A stretch of DNA of 64,000 bases from NCBI GenBank assembly GCA_030704615.1, contig CM060731.1, positions 19,592,001 to 19,656,000 on the forward strand, given 5' to 3'. Positions 33,565 through 45,083 of the stretch are shown here, in pieces. Origin of the DNA: Takakia lepidozioides (Eukaryota; Streptophyta; Takakiopsida; Takakiales; Takakiaceae). Under the pieces are notes generated by a model. The model was not told the origin of the DNA, did not search any database, and saw nothing but the letters and a program-made list of their open reading frames with translations. Position 1 is the stretch's first letter. Every line of letters begins with the position of its first letter. The position numbers and the translations under genes are program-made.

Positions 33565-34237
33565 CCGTACTGACCTAGCTTATTAGGCACTTCCGCGCCT
33601 AATAATAATAAAAATAGAATATTATTAGGCAGATTCGTTTTTATTATTTAGGCACCTCACCTAGGTGATTTCCAAACATTAGGCATGCATTACAGTCGAC
33701 CCTGGATAATAATGAACAATTGTTTTTGACCTCCCTCAAAAACTATTGTTGAGGTAATATTCTTGTAAAGAAACATAATGGTCTTGAAAATACATATTAC
33801 CTCAACAATTATTTTTGACCTCCCTCAAAAACTATTGTTGAGGTAATTTTCTCTTAAAAAAAACATAATGTTTGATAAGTGATTGAGAGCATGAGCTGAT
33901 GTCTTGCAAACATGCATATTGATGATGATGATGTTCCCGACCTTAACATTCTCTCATATTCAGAAGATTCACATGAGATAGGTGATGAGACTTAGTTGCA
34001 TCAATGCAGGGCCTTTGGAAGTTGTGTGGACATGAAATTATAAATTGCAGGCATTTTTCCCTTTTTTTACTTTAAATAATACAATTTAGACATTTTTTTC
34101 CACATTTTGGTGTTTTTCAATTTTCGAGCAATTAGGCACTTCTCAGGAAATTTTTCCAAGTCTTAGGCATATTTTCCAAAAATCTTCTAAACTGATTTTG
34201 AATTAATTATTGCCTAATAAGCTAGGTCAGGACCGTG
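33565..34237. mobile_element. Small TIR element, possibly mariner-like, with internal foldbacks
   Basis: CTGACCTAGCTTATTAGGCA at about 33571-33590 is matched by its exact reverse complement at about 34203-34229 region (TGCCTAATAAGCTAGGTCAG). A TA lies on both outer sides, which would suit a Tc1/mariner target, but the exact ends are uncertain. Inside, a block with TTTTTGACCTCCCTCAAAAA and ATTGTTGAGGTAAT occurs twice (about 33715 and 33813), and ATTACCTCAACAAT lies inverted between them, making a strong secondary foldback. TACAGTCGACCCTGGATAAT at 33691 looks like a pogo-type terminus. Non-coding. Confidence 0.6.
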
Positions 34238-34939
34238 TAGCCTCTGGAGGCGGCGGGCCCACCCCTTCAACGGTGGTGGAGCCTTTGAGAATGCCCTACA
34301 CATGTCGTCCCTAGAGGATCCCACTCCACTGTTTGACACTTGTGCACTAATTAACCCCCCAAAAAAAAGTCTAGTCGAGAGCCCCATTGGTTCTTCCAAT
34401 GCCGTGGCTAAGGACCTTCCATAATTAAACAGTGTCATTCCCTCTTTGCAGGTGTCCCTCCACCCGGGCCCCACCTGTCACCCATGGATCCCCTGTTGCC
34501 TCTGTCCTTCCTCTACCGTCCACGCGTATGTTAGGTCAAATCCTCCAAAGGACTGGGGGTTTCAGTTTGAGTTTCTCAATGGTTTGCGATGACTCCTTAC
34601 TTCAGAATTTTTGGGCAAGTTGGCAATACTAAAAACGAGGGAATTGGATGGCAAACCCTAGCCATGTCCGTGTGCCAAATGAATCCAATGACTTTGTAGC
34701 CAAAGTGATGAGTACCGGCCTCGAGTACTTCAGGCCAGCACTGTTTGGTCGTGCGAGAGGCATGGCGTCATGCAGCGGATTTAATCGGCATCCCCTTTGG
34801 CAACGTGCAGAAGACGGAGTCCCCTGCGTGCTGTGGCGCCTGCCAACCTTCTGGGATGTCATTCAAATTAGGTCATATCACAAAACACTAAGTAGTTACC
34901 TTTCTCAGGGTGGCTGTTTTGTATGCGCTGTAGAATGCA
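34238..34939. other. No supported gene
   Basis: Short open frames on both strands without domains. Confidence 0.4.
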
Positions 34940-35070
34940 GACTTGGAATTGGTAGCTGCTCAGATGGAGGTAGGGTAGGTGTCTGACAAGCCCCTTTGGA
35001 TTGCATGATATGGGTGACGAACAAAAGGATTTTTCTCTTTGTCACTGTAGTGTCAAACGAGGGGCTCATC
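34940..35070 (+). pseudogene. PPR-DYW gene fragment, start of the DYW region
   Basis: The sequence aligns with 7590-7690 of the PPR-DYW gene: CTGCTCAGATGGAGGTAGGG corresponds to the [10 protein letters not shown] region, then LHDMGDEQKDFSLCH corresponds to [15 protein letters not shown]. It carries a stop and frameshifts. Only this short part of the domain is left here. Confidence 0.75.
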
Positions 35071-36424
35071 CCGATTCTGTAACATTTAGTATTACCTCCT
35101 TTACCAAAGGTTCCGTCTCTCATGACTCTCACTGCAGTGGAACAGAGATGGTAGTCCACGGCTTTTCTCGTAATGTTCACTATTTATGTTCTCTTAAGTC
35201 ACCACGATGTCATCGACCTTCCGGGCTTGCATCTGCCCGCATTTCGTACCGCATCTAGTGCTTAAGCTTAGAGTTTTTGAAAGCGTTGTCATCCATGGCC
35301 CCTTTCGGTCTTGGAAATCAACATGTCCTGATATGAGTGCCATCATTGACAAGAGTTTACCGAAGGCACCCCATAAATTTCCTGCTGGAAATCCTTTCTT
35401 TTACCCTGTTAGCTTGTTGAGCACGATTTGATCCGATCTGCCCGTAATGACCTAGATATCCCAATTCTTGAAACTATTGTAAAGTTCTGACATGTCGTTG
35501 TCTCCCTTAGTTTATTGATCTGAACTGCAGCTACGTAAGCACTTTCATTGATCAATCGGCAACTTATTATTGTCTAGATCCCCATTCAACCAAAGCAATA
35601 AGTACCGATCAACCCTTCAGTTTCACAATGTTATTGTGCACGGTGTGTCTCTTACCTGGCTAAAGTCAGTTCATTGAACTAAAATGCAGTGCATAAACAG
35701 GTGTCCCTTCCTTCTAATCAGACCAGCAGCTCAGTGAGACCACGACATGATATTCATCTATAACTATAAGTGCAATTAGACTCTCCAGTTTAGAGGATTC
35801 GTTACAAATCAGATCTTCCGAATGAGGCTTGCAGCATAGTGATTTCTGAGACTAGCCCAAACATACCAAGTTTTCTATCTCCCTGTCTCCCAAGTCCTGT
35901 TCATACAAAATCATCACCTCCTTAATCACACCAGCAGCTCATCCCCCCAATAAATAATTGCCATGTTAGTACTTGAAACAGCCCACACACCTATGGCATT
36001 TCATGCCCTTCATTATTCATTGGAAAGTCAAAATCATTGGCTGGAACAGACATCAAACGATCAATATACATTGCTGGCTGTCTCAATGCCTCCTCTCATT
36101 TTGCTTCTCTCACTCTCGTCTCTTCTTCTCTCACTCCAAAAACCGAGCCAACCTAATTTGCAGCAAATAATGAGTGAGTTGCTATCAAGTCAAGACTAAA
36201 TGCCCTTCCGTCCTGACCGTGGCTGACATGCAACTAGGAGGTCATGGCGGGCCTCATCAACTATGAAACAAGAAATTGAAAGAGGCGGCTGTGGCTAGGC
36301 TCGAGCCAAGTGCTCAACCCCTTGCCCATTATTGATCGCCTACTCCCGCGGTGCCTCTATTCACACTAGAGTCCCATAAACACACCTTGCTCGGGATGGT
36401 GCAATCATGGACTAATCTCAAAAA
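35071..36424. other. No supported gene
   Basis: Interval between two DYW fragments. It should have held the middle of the DYW domain but shows no homology, so it is probably inserted or heavily decayed DNA. Confidence 0.4.
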
Positions 36425-36501
36425 TTGTTTGGTCAAGCAATTGTTGTATAGAGACACTTGACAGAAGATGGGGTTTGTTCATGTGGGGATTACTGGTGAA
36501 A
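36425..36501 (+). pseudogene. PPR-DYW gene fragment, extreme C-terminus
   Basis: GGTCAAGCAATTGTTGTA corresponds to the GRAIVVRD stretch at 7802-7822. After a frameshift, GVCSCGDYW and a stop follow, matching the last residues of the DYW domain. Together with 34940-35070 it marks the end of one decayed PPR-DYW copy. Confidence 0.8.
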
Positions 36502-37278
36502 CAATGATTTTTCTGGAAAGGTGTGAGTGTCTTGCTTCATTCATTGATCTGTGTAGCCACTTGTTCGTCCACGAATGCCTGAGAATATTGGCTATGATGT
36601 ACTGTTTAGGGCATTTCCTCTGGAACATTTCTCTTGCTCAAATCCAGACTATTGTTGTGAACTGTTACAGCCTTTTTAAGGGCCATTAATAGCAACATGT
36701 TATGATGGTGATGGGCAAACAGAGTGAGAACAGGAGCAAGAAAAAGAGTATTTAGAGCAAGTACAACTCAGCAGTTGCTGACACTAGAGTTTGTGGTTCC
36801 AAGCCAGTTCTGGATAATGGTCTGGTATGTTCTATGTGTTATGTTCTTGACAGGACAGTTCTGAACTTTTGCCTCGGTATATCTAAGAGTCAACGCCGTC
36901 ACGTTACTTTTACTGCCTGAACTATGAGATTGTTCTTTCCTCCCTCAGCTCGTCATTGCCCTGCTTTCTCTTTACTTTCTTGTAAGTGCACATTGTTGCA
37001 CTCACTATGAACTTTTCAACAGGCTCTTGGTATATCTCCAGGGATGAGAACTTTGGCAGTTCTTCCTCAGGCTTGTGTCTGGATCTCTGAGTCATCTTGT
37101 AATCATTGAATCTGCAGTCGGTGTCTGTTTATGGTGGGGCATACATTAGTCTAGGCTTACAGTTCATCCCAAGGGAAACATGTGTGGGAGCAGGTCTGTA
37201 TTCTTGTGTACGTGTTGGAAACAAGTGTGTAAGCTAGAGATGTTAATCTGTGCGACCGATATTGTTGTCTTATCTACA

Positions 37279-37351
37279 GGCATTTGAAGAAAGAGTTTCT
37301 TGAGGCCATGATGACAGCAACGGAGAAGATCAAGGAGCCTCTCATCAAGGT
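37279..37351 (+). other. Exon-like segment of unknown gene
   Basis: A stretch reading HLKKEFLEAMMTATEKIKEP then LIK is bounded by a CTACAG acceptor-like and a GTATGT donor-like signal. No family recognised; may be chance or an orphan exon. Confidence 0.25.
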
Positions 37352-37501
37352 ATGTAATGAGGTCATAGGTTTTGCAATTCACCTCACATGTAGATGGTGA
37401 AGCTCTGCCCTCTGTGGATAAATAGCTACAAGAAACCTGCATGGGTAGATGGTCAACTAGAAGCAGCAGGGTTAGCACTCTTTAGATGAGGCACCTCCAC
37501 C

Positions 37502-37750
37502 ATGACAGCCAATTCGATCAGAGGGCAAAGAGAGGGAGCTCGAGCCCTCAATATATTTGCTGGCGCTTGTGGGCATGTGAGAACACCATGTGAGGCAGGA
37601 CAACTGCAAGAAGCTCTGCAAATTGTGACCAAGGACACTTCAGCAGATTCAAGTACGTCTTATGTGTGTCTCTTGCATAAGTGCATGAAGGTGGAAGGCA
37701 TGACAGCAGAGTGCAGGCTGATCACAATCCAAAGTGCACCAAGTGCTTAA
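37502..37750 (+). pseudogene. PPR gene fragment, N-terminal region
   Basis: Reads CEAGQLQEALQIV, STSYVCLLHKCMKVEGM, matching CKAGQLTEALHIL and CVCLLQECINMQGL at 5170-5300 of the PPR-DYW gene. In this copy the two parts are in one frame, which supports the idea that the 5235-5250 region of the other gene lost or gained a base. Confidence 0.8.
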
Positions 37751-37975
37751 CAAAAGTGATGTGGAAAGTGGCAAGCCCAACCAGGTGTCTGTTTGCATGT
37801 GCAACCCTGGCAGCCTTGGAAAATGACAAAAAGGTGCATACTGACTGCAATTTTGTGGGAGCAGGTAGCTCAACTTTGTGGCTTGCATTGCCCACATTCA
37901 TCCTCAAATGCTCCTGGCACCTTCGCCAAGTGAGGCATGGAGGACGACATCCCCATCTTGATGTGGGGCTGTGAA
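37751..37975 (+). pseudogene. PPR repeat fragment
   Basis: Reads LFACATLAALENDKKVHTDC, matching the VLKACASLSALEKGKEVH part of the PPR triplets, then degenerates (a trace of MLLAPSPSEAWRTTSPS-like sequence in other frames). Same decayed gene as 37502-37750. Confidence 0.7.
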
Positions 37976-38139
37976 AGAGCTATTAACAAATTCAACTGGT
38001 AGATCCAAAAACGTCTTTTGATCTACTCACGAAGTTGCACTATCTTGGGAAGTCAGTGTGATCATTGGTGCCAATACCGGGCCCTCAATTTGGAGACCTC
38101 GAGTGCAGTGGGGATCATCAACAATGGATCATTCTTTTC

Positions 38140-38265
38140 CTCATTGGTATACTGGCAAGGGACCTGACAGGACTGAAATGATGTTGAGAGCTACCACTAG
38201 ATCAGGGGATCCCACAAAGATTGTGGAGGCAATGGACCGATGCATGGTCTCTTTTCTTGGGAGCA
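38140..38265 (+). pseudogene. Fragment related to the TIR element transposase
   Basis: Reads TGKGPDRTEMMLRATTRSGD and PTKIVEAMDR, aligning with GGKGPDKLELMLRAANRSGD and PSKIARAVSM in the transposase gene (minus strand, about 21560-21640). It sits between two PPR pieces, showing that a relative of the 10.8-kb element, or a captured piece of it, entered this pseudogene. Confidence 0.7.
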
Positions 38266-38459
38266 CTCTTACTTCTCTGAATTTTTCCTTTTTTGAGGGT
38301 TTGATGATTTTTGATGGTTTTAACAAGGTACTTGGGTCAGCTTGGTCTTAGGAGGTCCATGGCTGTTCAGCTGCATCTTGCAAAGGGAGGGTTCGACAAT
38401 ATGGCTGAATGAAATGTGGTGTCCTAGGTTGCCATATATATCCAGCATGGGTGTGGGAT

Positions 38460-38640
38460 GGAGGCTTTTGGAGACTTATGAGTATATGATGCGGGGTGAA
38501 GGCCAACTTCATTCCGTTTCTTTGCATGTGCAATGCACGAGTGAGCCTAGCATCCTTGGAGAAGGTCAAAGAGGTCTATGGTGACATTGTCAAAGCTGGA
38601 ATTATACGAAATGTCATGCTGAAAACACTTCAAAGGCTCA
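38460..38640 (+). pseudogene. PPR repeat fragment
   Basis: Alternating frames read EYMMRGEGQLHSVS, ASLEKVKEVYGDIVKAGIIR and NVMLK, corresponding to YEQMMxEGVxPDxVT, ALEKGKEVHGDIIKAGI and DVIL of the intact triplets. Frameshifted. Confidence 0.75.
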
Positions 38641-39011
38641 GTGAGACTTGCAATGACCTTCACTGTCGAGAAAATTCTTGAAAGTACACTGACCATTCTG
38701 CAAAAGGATCAAAGCCTCACACTGCAAGCATAATGCCTCTAGTACAGGAAGAGTGGAGATTCAAGACAATGACACTCATCAGCATGTGCTCACTGAGCCT
38801 AACAACCTACGCCAATCAAGGACCGACAGACAGAACTTGAAGGCTTTCCTTCCTTGATGGCTTGCTCCAGCTGACGATTCTCACACACCATAGCATGATC
38901 ATGCCAGCTGTACTCTTGTACTTACTAACCCACTATCCATCACACATTGCCCACTGTCAAACTCAATTCCTCAAAAGGGGTATGTTTTAGAGACGCAGTG
39001 GTTTACTGGAC

Positions 39012-39019
39012 CTCTAAAC
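39012..39019. repeat. Left hAT target-site duplication, CTCTAAAC
   Basis: An exact 8-bp match to 57601-57608, directly flanking the CAGTG termini. Confidence 0.95.
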
Positions 39020-39044
39020 CAGTGTTGGGCGGTTTTTGCCTTTG

Positions 39045-39215
39045 TGAAGGAACCTTCGGTTCCGGTTCCACAAATTTTTTGAATAGACGGTTCCGGATCC
39101 GGATCTGGTTATTTTTTATTAAGGCGGTTCCGGTCCGGTTCAGGTTCTGACTTTTTAACATGGGGGCGGTTCCGGTTAGTTGCTGGAAAAAAAACACCGG
39201 TTCCGGTTCTTTTTT
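39045..39215. repeat. Left subterminal GGTTCCGGTTCC repeats
   Basis: Hexamer GGTTCC with CGGTTCCGGTTC variants, about ten copies, matching the composition of 57378-57575 at the other end. Subterminal repeats are typical transposase-binding sites in hAT elements. Confidence 0.85.
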
Positions 39216-39739
39216 AAAAATATATTAAATTCTTTTAATTTTTTTATTCTCTGGAAAATTAGATGAACTGATCTGATTGGTCATACTGAATATTCAGAAT
39301 TTTCAACTAAAACCAGGGAATTTAGTAGTAAAACAGAAGTAAATAAACTTATATGTTTTTTGTGATTGTCTTTTATGGTATATATAACAAGTTAAATACG
39401 CATGGTCTCCATTAAAAATGGAAAACCAGAGATTTTATAAGTTTTCGTACGGTATAGCAAAGAACAACTAAAACAAACTAACTACATAAGGATCTTAATT
39501 CAAAATACAAAACAAATTAAACATGTGTAATTCTATGGTTACCTTTTATGGTGCAGCAAAAGCATAACTAAAAAAAACTACATAAATTTGTGTTTTTTTG
39601 GATGATGCTTTGTCGATATAACATACAACAAACTAAGTACACGGGATGTCACTGAAATTTTCAATAAAAATGACAAATAAACAAACTCCAATCAAAGGAG
39701 TATAGTGTAATATGTTGAACAATTTGTCTCTAAGACAAA

Positions 39740-42046
39740 TCATTCTACCTCAAAGAGGTTTGCCTCTGCAATCAAGTCCTCATTCTCATCTAAGAGGACT
39801 TCTTCCCTATCCAAAAACTCTTTCATGGAAGTACTAAAGCAACCAACTCTAGCATCATTTGGCCAATTCTTGACTACACTCATAAGCATATCAAGGTTTT
39901 CAATATTTAACCTGCACCGTTTCAAGCTTGTTATGACACCTGCAATACTAAAAACCCTCTCAGCTTCAATCTGAGATCCAACTATGCCCAAGATTAGCCG
40001 TGCCAAAAATCCCACATACGGAAAGAGAGACTCGTGTTCTTTCCACCATTTCAAAGGAGCCACGCACTCACCCTCAATTATCTTCGTCCTTCTGAAATGT
40101 GATAGTTGTTCTCATTACTGTCAATGTCATGTCTTCATTGTGGTCATGCACACCAAATAAGGACATCTCGTCCATTGTGGAAGTGGGCTGTGATTGGGCC
40201 GGAGTATCCGGATGTAAGACCTTGAAACACTTTACCAAAAGAGGCTCTAACATCATGCTATCATATTGGGACACAATATGCAAAGCACGTTCTTTGCCCA
40301 CATATTGTGATACCAATGATAACCCCTTGTAACGTGGGTCAAGCATAAGCGCGAGCATATTGTGAGCTTTGCGCGATTGAAACCTTTACAAAAAAGAAAG
40401 AAATGGTTCCAAGACATATACCACCTCTCGAGCCATCTGCCATTCCAACAATGTCAACTCCGTTGAGAAATCTCCCATGCAATGATCCACAGTTGCAGCC
40501 CTGGGAGCACTACTTCCTCGCATGCGAATTGTTGTGGCAATGGCTGCATTAAGAGCATCGGACAACAGCCAAAATTCCCCAGATTGATTCATAATGCACT
40601 CATGAACCACAGGCCCTAGAACTGTAGAAATTGATTGGGCAATGGCCCACACTTGTAGACTTGGTATGCGAGACTGCAGTGCCAATGAGGTTTGCCTAGA
40701 GTAACAAGTGATTATGGCTTGCCTAAACTCCAAAGTCTCTTGGAAGAGGATCACCTTGGAAGCAAACCGTGTCTTCACCGGAGTCTTCAATTTGTGGTGC
40801 CGCTGTCCACACATGCCTTTGCCCATTCTTGTCTCCCTTTGCCACTTTTTTTGTCCAAGTAATGGTTTTTTGCAACTCTGATTGGGCATTTTTTATAGAA
40901 ACCAATCTCATATCTGCGCATACTTTTGCATCATTTGTTGCATACTGACAACACTTGGACATTGCATGCCCAAAACAGCTACCCACAAATGGAGAATCCA
41001 ACCCCAAACACGCACATGAGACCACCGAATTCAAAGCATTGGTCAAAGTGGCCAAGTTATCTCCCTCATCTTTGACGTAAGCAATAATGCGAGTATTGAG
41101 GCCATATTTCACAAGAAGATTGTTGACTTGATGTGCCATGGCAGCCCCAGATGTGTCAGGTGTCTCAAACATGCCAAGAGTCACATGACATTGCTCCCAC
41201 TGTTCATTAATAAAGTGCGCTATGATGACAAAAGTATCAGCTCCCCCTCTTGACATCCACAAATCAAGACTCGCAGAGCAAGTAGCACAACTCTGGAGAG
41301 ATGGGGATATGTAGCGCTCTTTCGTCTTCTCTGCCAAGATTGGAATGGCCTCATTCACAAATGTCCGTCGAGAACGGAAAACAATCCGAGGATTTTGCCT
41401 CAACATCATCCTTCTTAGCCAAGGGGATTCTACCAAAGACAGTGGAACCAACTCCTTTGCAATGAACAAGACTAAATCCTCATTGAACTGCTCATCATTT
41501 TGGTTGTATGGAGTGGAGCTCCCAAAAAAAGGAGCTATGTTTCCAGGAGTGGGGCATGGCCTTTTTTTTGCTGGCCTACGGGCCTTCTCATGTTCTTCAT
41601 TTTCCTTCTCAATCCACCTACGCAAAACAATGTCATGTTCTTGATCCACATGCTTTCGAAGGGCAGAGATACCATTGGTTTTATTATAGGTCACAATACC
41701 CTTCTTGCTTGCAGGAGTGACACCAACAGGATGACATAGAACACACCTCATTTGTTGTGGATTTGTTATGTCCACTGGAGCAGAGTCTTTGTTGCATAGA
41801 ATGCCCATGTCGAAGCAGTGCGATTGTGGGGCTTCCAAAAATCCCGTTGTTTTTCAAGTACTGGGAGCTGCGCCTCCACATCCAACACCGTGTGTGATGG
41901 CGAAACTGTGGAAGATGACATTGCAGCCGAGGCTTGAGGAGCTGATGTAAATGAGGCTGCATGATGAGCATCCTCCGCAACATTACACTCCACCAAAGCT
42001 CTCTCATTATCAACATTGATGTCAGGAACAACTTCCCTTTCTAGTT
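39740..42046 (-). pseudogene. hAT transposase with BED zinc finger, main part
   Basis: Minus strand. After the split N-terminus it reads NERALVECNVAEDAHH, then a BED finger CVLC ... LRKHVDQEH (C-x2-C, H-x4-H). The core follows: FVNEAIPILAEKTKERY, LDLWMSRGGADTFVIIAHFI, then KTPVKTRFASKVILFQETLE, LALMLDPRYKGLSL, and the C-terminal dimerisation block WWKEHESLFPYVGFLARLIL and EAERVFSIAGVIT with LDMLMSVVKNW. Frameshifts are needed near 41840, 40800, 40370 and 40068, so it is a pseudogene or carries several assembly indels. It would excise and insert the hAT element through its TIRs. Confidence 0.9.
42042..42046. repeat. Left target-site duplication TAGTT of the LTR retrotransposon
   Basis: Identical to 55033-55037 and directly adjacent to the LTR ends. 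Confidence 0.95.
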
Positions 42047-43012
42047 TGTTAGAGGACTGTCTGGGACTTAGACACTTATACGGGATCTGTGGGGTACCCT
42101 TAATTTTTGCACAGACTGAGACCAACAGGAGCCTTAGGGGTGACAGCAGCGCACTTAGAAGGGGTTACACAGCCCGTCACAGCACAGCTCGTCACAGTCC
42201 GACACAGCCCGTCACAGCCAACACAACCGGTCACAGTCCGACACAGCCAGACACAGCCGTCACAGCCAGTCACAGCTTGACACAGTCGACACGGCCCAAC
42301 ACAGTCGCACAACCAGTCACAGCTTGACACAGCTGTCACGACCATAGGGAACGGATAGCAGGACAGGGAATGACTGTGGGGAACAACATCTGCGAATGGA
42401 ACATGTTAGTACACGGATGACGGTTAGTGAGGGAAACGGTTAGAACAACGGGTAGGAAGATAAAGCCAGGAGCGAGGACGGAAGAGGGCACTTCTTGGGG
42501 AATTCTGGGAGAAGGGGGAGAGATCACTTGGGAGGGACTTCGGACATCACGGGAGGAAAGGAGGAGAGAGCGCATCTCTGAGCGGAAGGAGGAGAGCACA
42601 GAGTAGGAGGAGGACGATCTGTTGATGCTTAATGAATGCAAGCAGTAGAGTTGTAATGTAGAGCAGATTAGATACTCCATGGCTTCAGCCTGATACTCGA
42701 TAGATATTAATCTGATACATACTTCATACTCACACTGTGTAGAGAGATCTGAGTGAAGCTGTGGAATGAATGGATGAGTTGATGGGATCCGATAGATTGC
42801 TGAAGCAAACTGATACTTAATTACCAACAGTAAGGTAACTAGCTAACATGAATGCGGGAAGGAAAACAAATAGGAAACACCCCATGATACACTAGCTGTA
42901 GGTCATGACTGATTGTTCTGAGCGGGCTGAGTGCTTAGAGATTTCCAACTCTTCTATCTTGGAGTTTCCGCCTCGGATAGCGAAGGGATGGGTGAGCAAA
43001 AGCCGCGTGACA
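42047..43012 (+). repeat. 5' LTR
   Basis: Begins TGTTAGAGGACT, ends CGCGTGACA. Contains the CACAGCC tandem region at 42167-42340. Nearly the same as 54048-55032, with length differences mainly in that tandem. Confidence 0.95.
42167..42345. repeat. CACAGCC-type short tandem in the 5' LTR
   Basis: About 18 units of roughly 10 bases (GTCACAGCCN, GACACAGTCC). The same family lies at 54175-54345 and 49630-49780. Confidence 0.85.
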
Positions 43013-43032
43013 TTTGGCGACCATACTGGGGA
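43013..43032 (+). other. Primer-binding site
   Basis: TTTGGCGACCATACTGGGGA follows the 5' LTR directly. TGGCGACC...TGGGGA is the style of plant Tat/Athila primer sites, complementary to a tRNA 3' end. The tRNA is not assigned here. Confidence 0.75.
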
Positions 43033-43370
43033 ACTGGGTCATGAACAACCAGATGTGACAGGCATCTGGTGGGATCATGGTGGTTGGAGAATTAAAGAAT
43101 TTGATGTGAATCAAATTCCTTGTGAAACTGAGAAGGAAAGATTATCCAAACGATTCTTTCAAAGGTTCTTGGAATTGCCAGACGGTTGTAAAGAAAACAT
43201 TCTTAAGAGAGTGCATGATGCTGACCCTGAATGGGGTCTGGAGAAAGGAGTGATAAAGATTTATCAGGTGGCCTGTAGAGGAAGAGCACGTTGGTTACCA
43301 ACACTGGTTTATGTGATAGCATTGCTATCCATTAAGCGAGTAGAGTTTGAAGGCTGGGAAGAAAGAAAGT
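43013..43370 (+). pseudogene. Gag N-terminal region
   Basis: The frame is open from the LTR junction through GELGHEQPDVTGIWWDHGGW and RLSKRFFQRFLELPDG to EFEGWEERK. No ATG is present in this frame inside the internal region, so the start codon is unclear or lost. Position and Trp-rich composition suggest gag N-terminus. Downstream pieces (43433-43624) continue in other frames. Confidence 0.5.
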
Positions 43371-43982
43371 GAATGTTATACTCATATGCATGAAGAGCTG
43401 TACTGGTAAAGAATTGGATTCCAAAGGATATTTTGTGGATCAAACTCACACCAAGAACAACTTTCCAGACTTGTTTGCCATATGGTTATATGGTAACGGA
43501 GACTTCTAGTATAGCCAAGGGTGCATTGAAGCTGAAAGAAACCCAGGCATATACGAGAGATATTACAGAAGAGAGTTTTGGTTATTGCCACATTAAAGAA
43601 ATGAAAGACATGGGACATGAGTGATGAAAGAGAAGCTAGACGCCAGAGATATTCAGCAAAAAGATAAAGCTATCTGAAAGCTAATTATCCATATCTTTGG
43701 GAGAGAGGAATAGACATAGGGGAATCATCTGGACCTCTCACACCATTAAGATCAAAGAGTACATCACCCATACCGGAAGAACTAGAGTTGGATGCCACTC
43801 TTTTTTTCTTTGCAAGAAAGATTAAGGGAATTGGTACGGGAAGAAGATCAATCACGAGGTGAAAGATCTGAGGTACATCCCTGGATAAAAGATTTGACAG
43901 AAATCTTTGATAAGAGTTGGCATGGAACACCAAAAGCAGGAACTCCAGTTTCTGAAGCGGAAGGTGAAAAGGAGGAGAGGAT

Positions 43983-44324
43983 GTGGCAGAGCCAACGGAG
44001 AGTTCAGACTCTCCAACACCATTGCAGTTGAGTTACATGAGTGAAGAAGAAACCCAAGGGCAGAACTTGGAGGATGAAAACAGAGAGAAGAAATTGGAAG
44101 AGGAAGAGTATGAAGAAGTAGACCCAACAGCTGAGGTTGAGACTACAACCAGGACATCCCAACCCGTTGGACCTGGATCAAGTGGAGCACTTGGATCACA
44201 GGCCAACGAAGGTGTCGGCTCAGGGGGATCAGGCGGGCTGCCTGGATCTGGCTCTGGGGGGACAGGGAGTGTGGGAAGTAGTGCAACTGAAGCTGGGAAT
44301 ACTGTGAATATCTGGGGCCAGTAG
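43983..44324 (+). pseudogene. Gag linker, acidic then Gly/Ser rich
   Basis: Reads MSEEETQGQNLEDENREKKL then a Gly-Ser-rich run (GSGGLPGSGSGGTGSVGS). Low-complexity linker between the gag N-terminus and the core. No enzymatic motif. Confidence 0.5.
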
Positions 44325-44404
44325 CAGGGAGTGCTCAAGGGCCACCACTTGGTGGAAGATCCACCACAACAACAACAGGTCCTGAAGGACCAGCACCAGC
44401 AAGG

Positions 44405-45083
44405 GTGCCAGCACCTGTCAGTGGGCAGAAGGTAGGGCCACAGATGGCGTTACAACCAACACGGGCAAAACCACCTTTTCCAATATATTCAGGAAAAGGG
44501 GATCCCGATGTACACATTAGCCAATTTGAGCACATGTGTATAGTGAACAATGAGAATGGCGATGATGCCAAGATGAGATTGTTTCCTTGTTCACTTATCA
44601 AAGAAAGCAAGTGAATGGTATGCAAGATTCCCTGATAATCATTTCCTAACCTGGAATGGCTTGAATACAACATTCCGAAATAGGTTCAGGACAAGTAAAA
44701 CTGAGGATGAAGTGTATGGAAGTTTACAACAGTTAAAGCAAAAGAAGCATGAAACTGTTGAGGAGTATATGGAAAAGATGGAATTGATGATGAAAAAGCT
44801 GGCTGCAGTACCAGCACCAGGTTTACAGAAGACTTGGTTTGTGAGTGGACTAAGACCAGAGTTGCAAAAGAAAGTGGATATGTTACCCCATAATACAGTG
44901 GAGGAGGCATTTGAAACTGCAAACAGAATTGAGCAATTGGGAATGCTCAGGAGAGAGAAAAGGGATGATGAGGACTCTGAGGATGAGTCAGATGAAGAAG
45001 AAGAGCAAGAACTAAAAAGGAAGAGTAAGAGAAAGGAGAAGTTGAAGAGGGATAACTATGAGAAAAGATTGAAGAAATCTTGA
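44405..45083 (+). pseudogene. Gag core (Retrotrans_gag domain)
   Basis: Begins PPFPIYSGKGDPDVHISQFE, a hallmark lead-in of plant gag. After a frameshift near 44610 it reads TFRNRFRTSKTEDEVYGSLQ, QKKHETVEEYMEKMELMMKK, GLRPELQKKVDM and ends with a Lys/Glu-rich tail. Forms the capsid shell of the virus-like particle. One frameshift breaks it. Confidence 0.85.

Noticed and set aside
42100-42345. Cys-rich minus-strand frame in the LTR
   Set aside because: It is the CACAGCC tandem read backward (CDGLCRTVT), and the same happens at 54101-54325. Not a gene.
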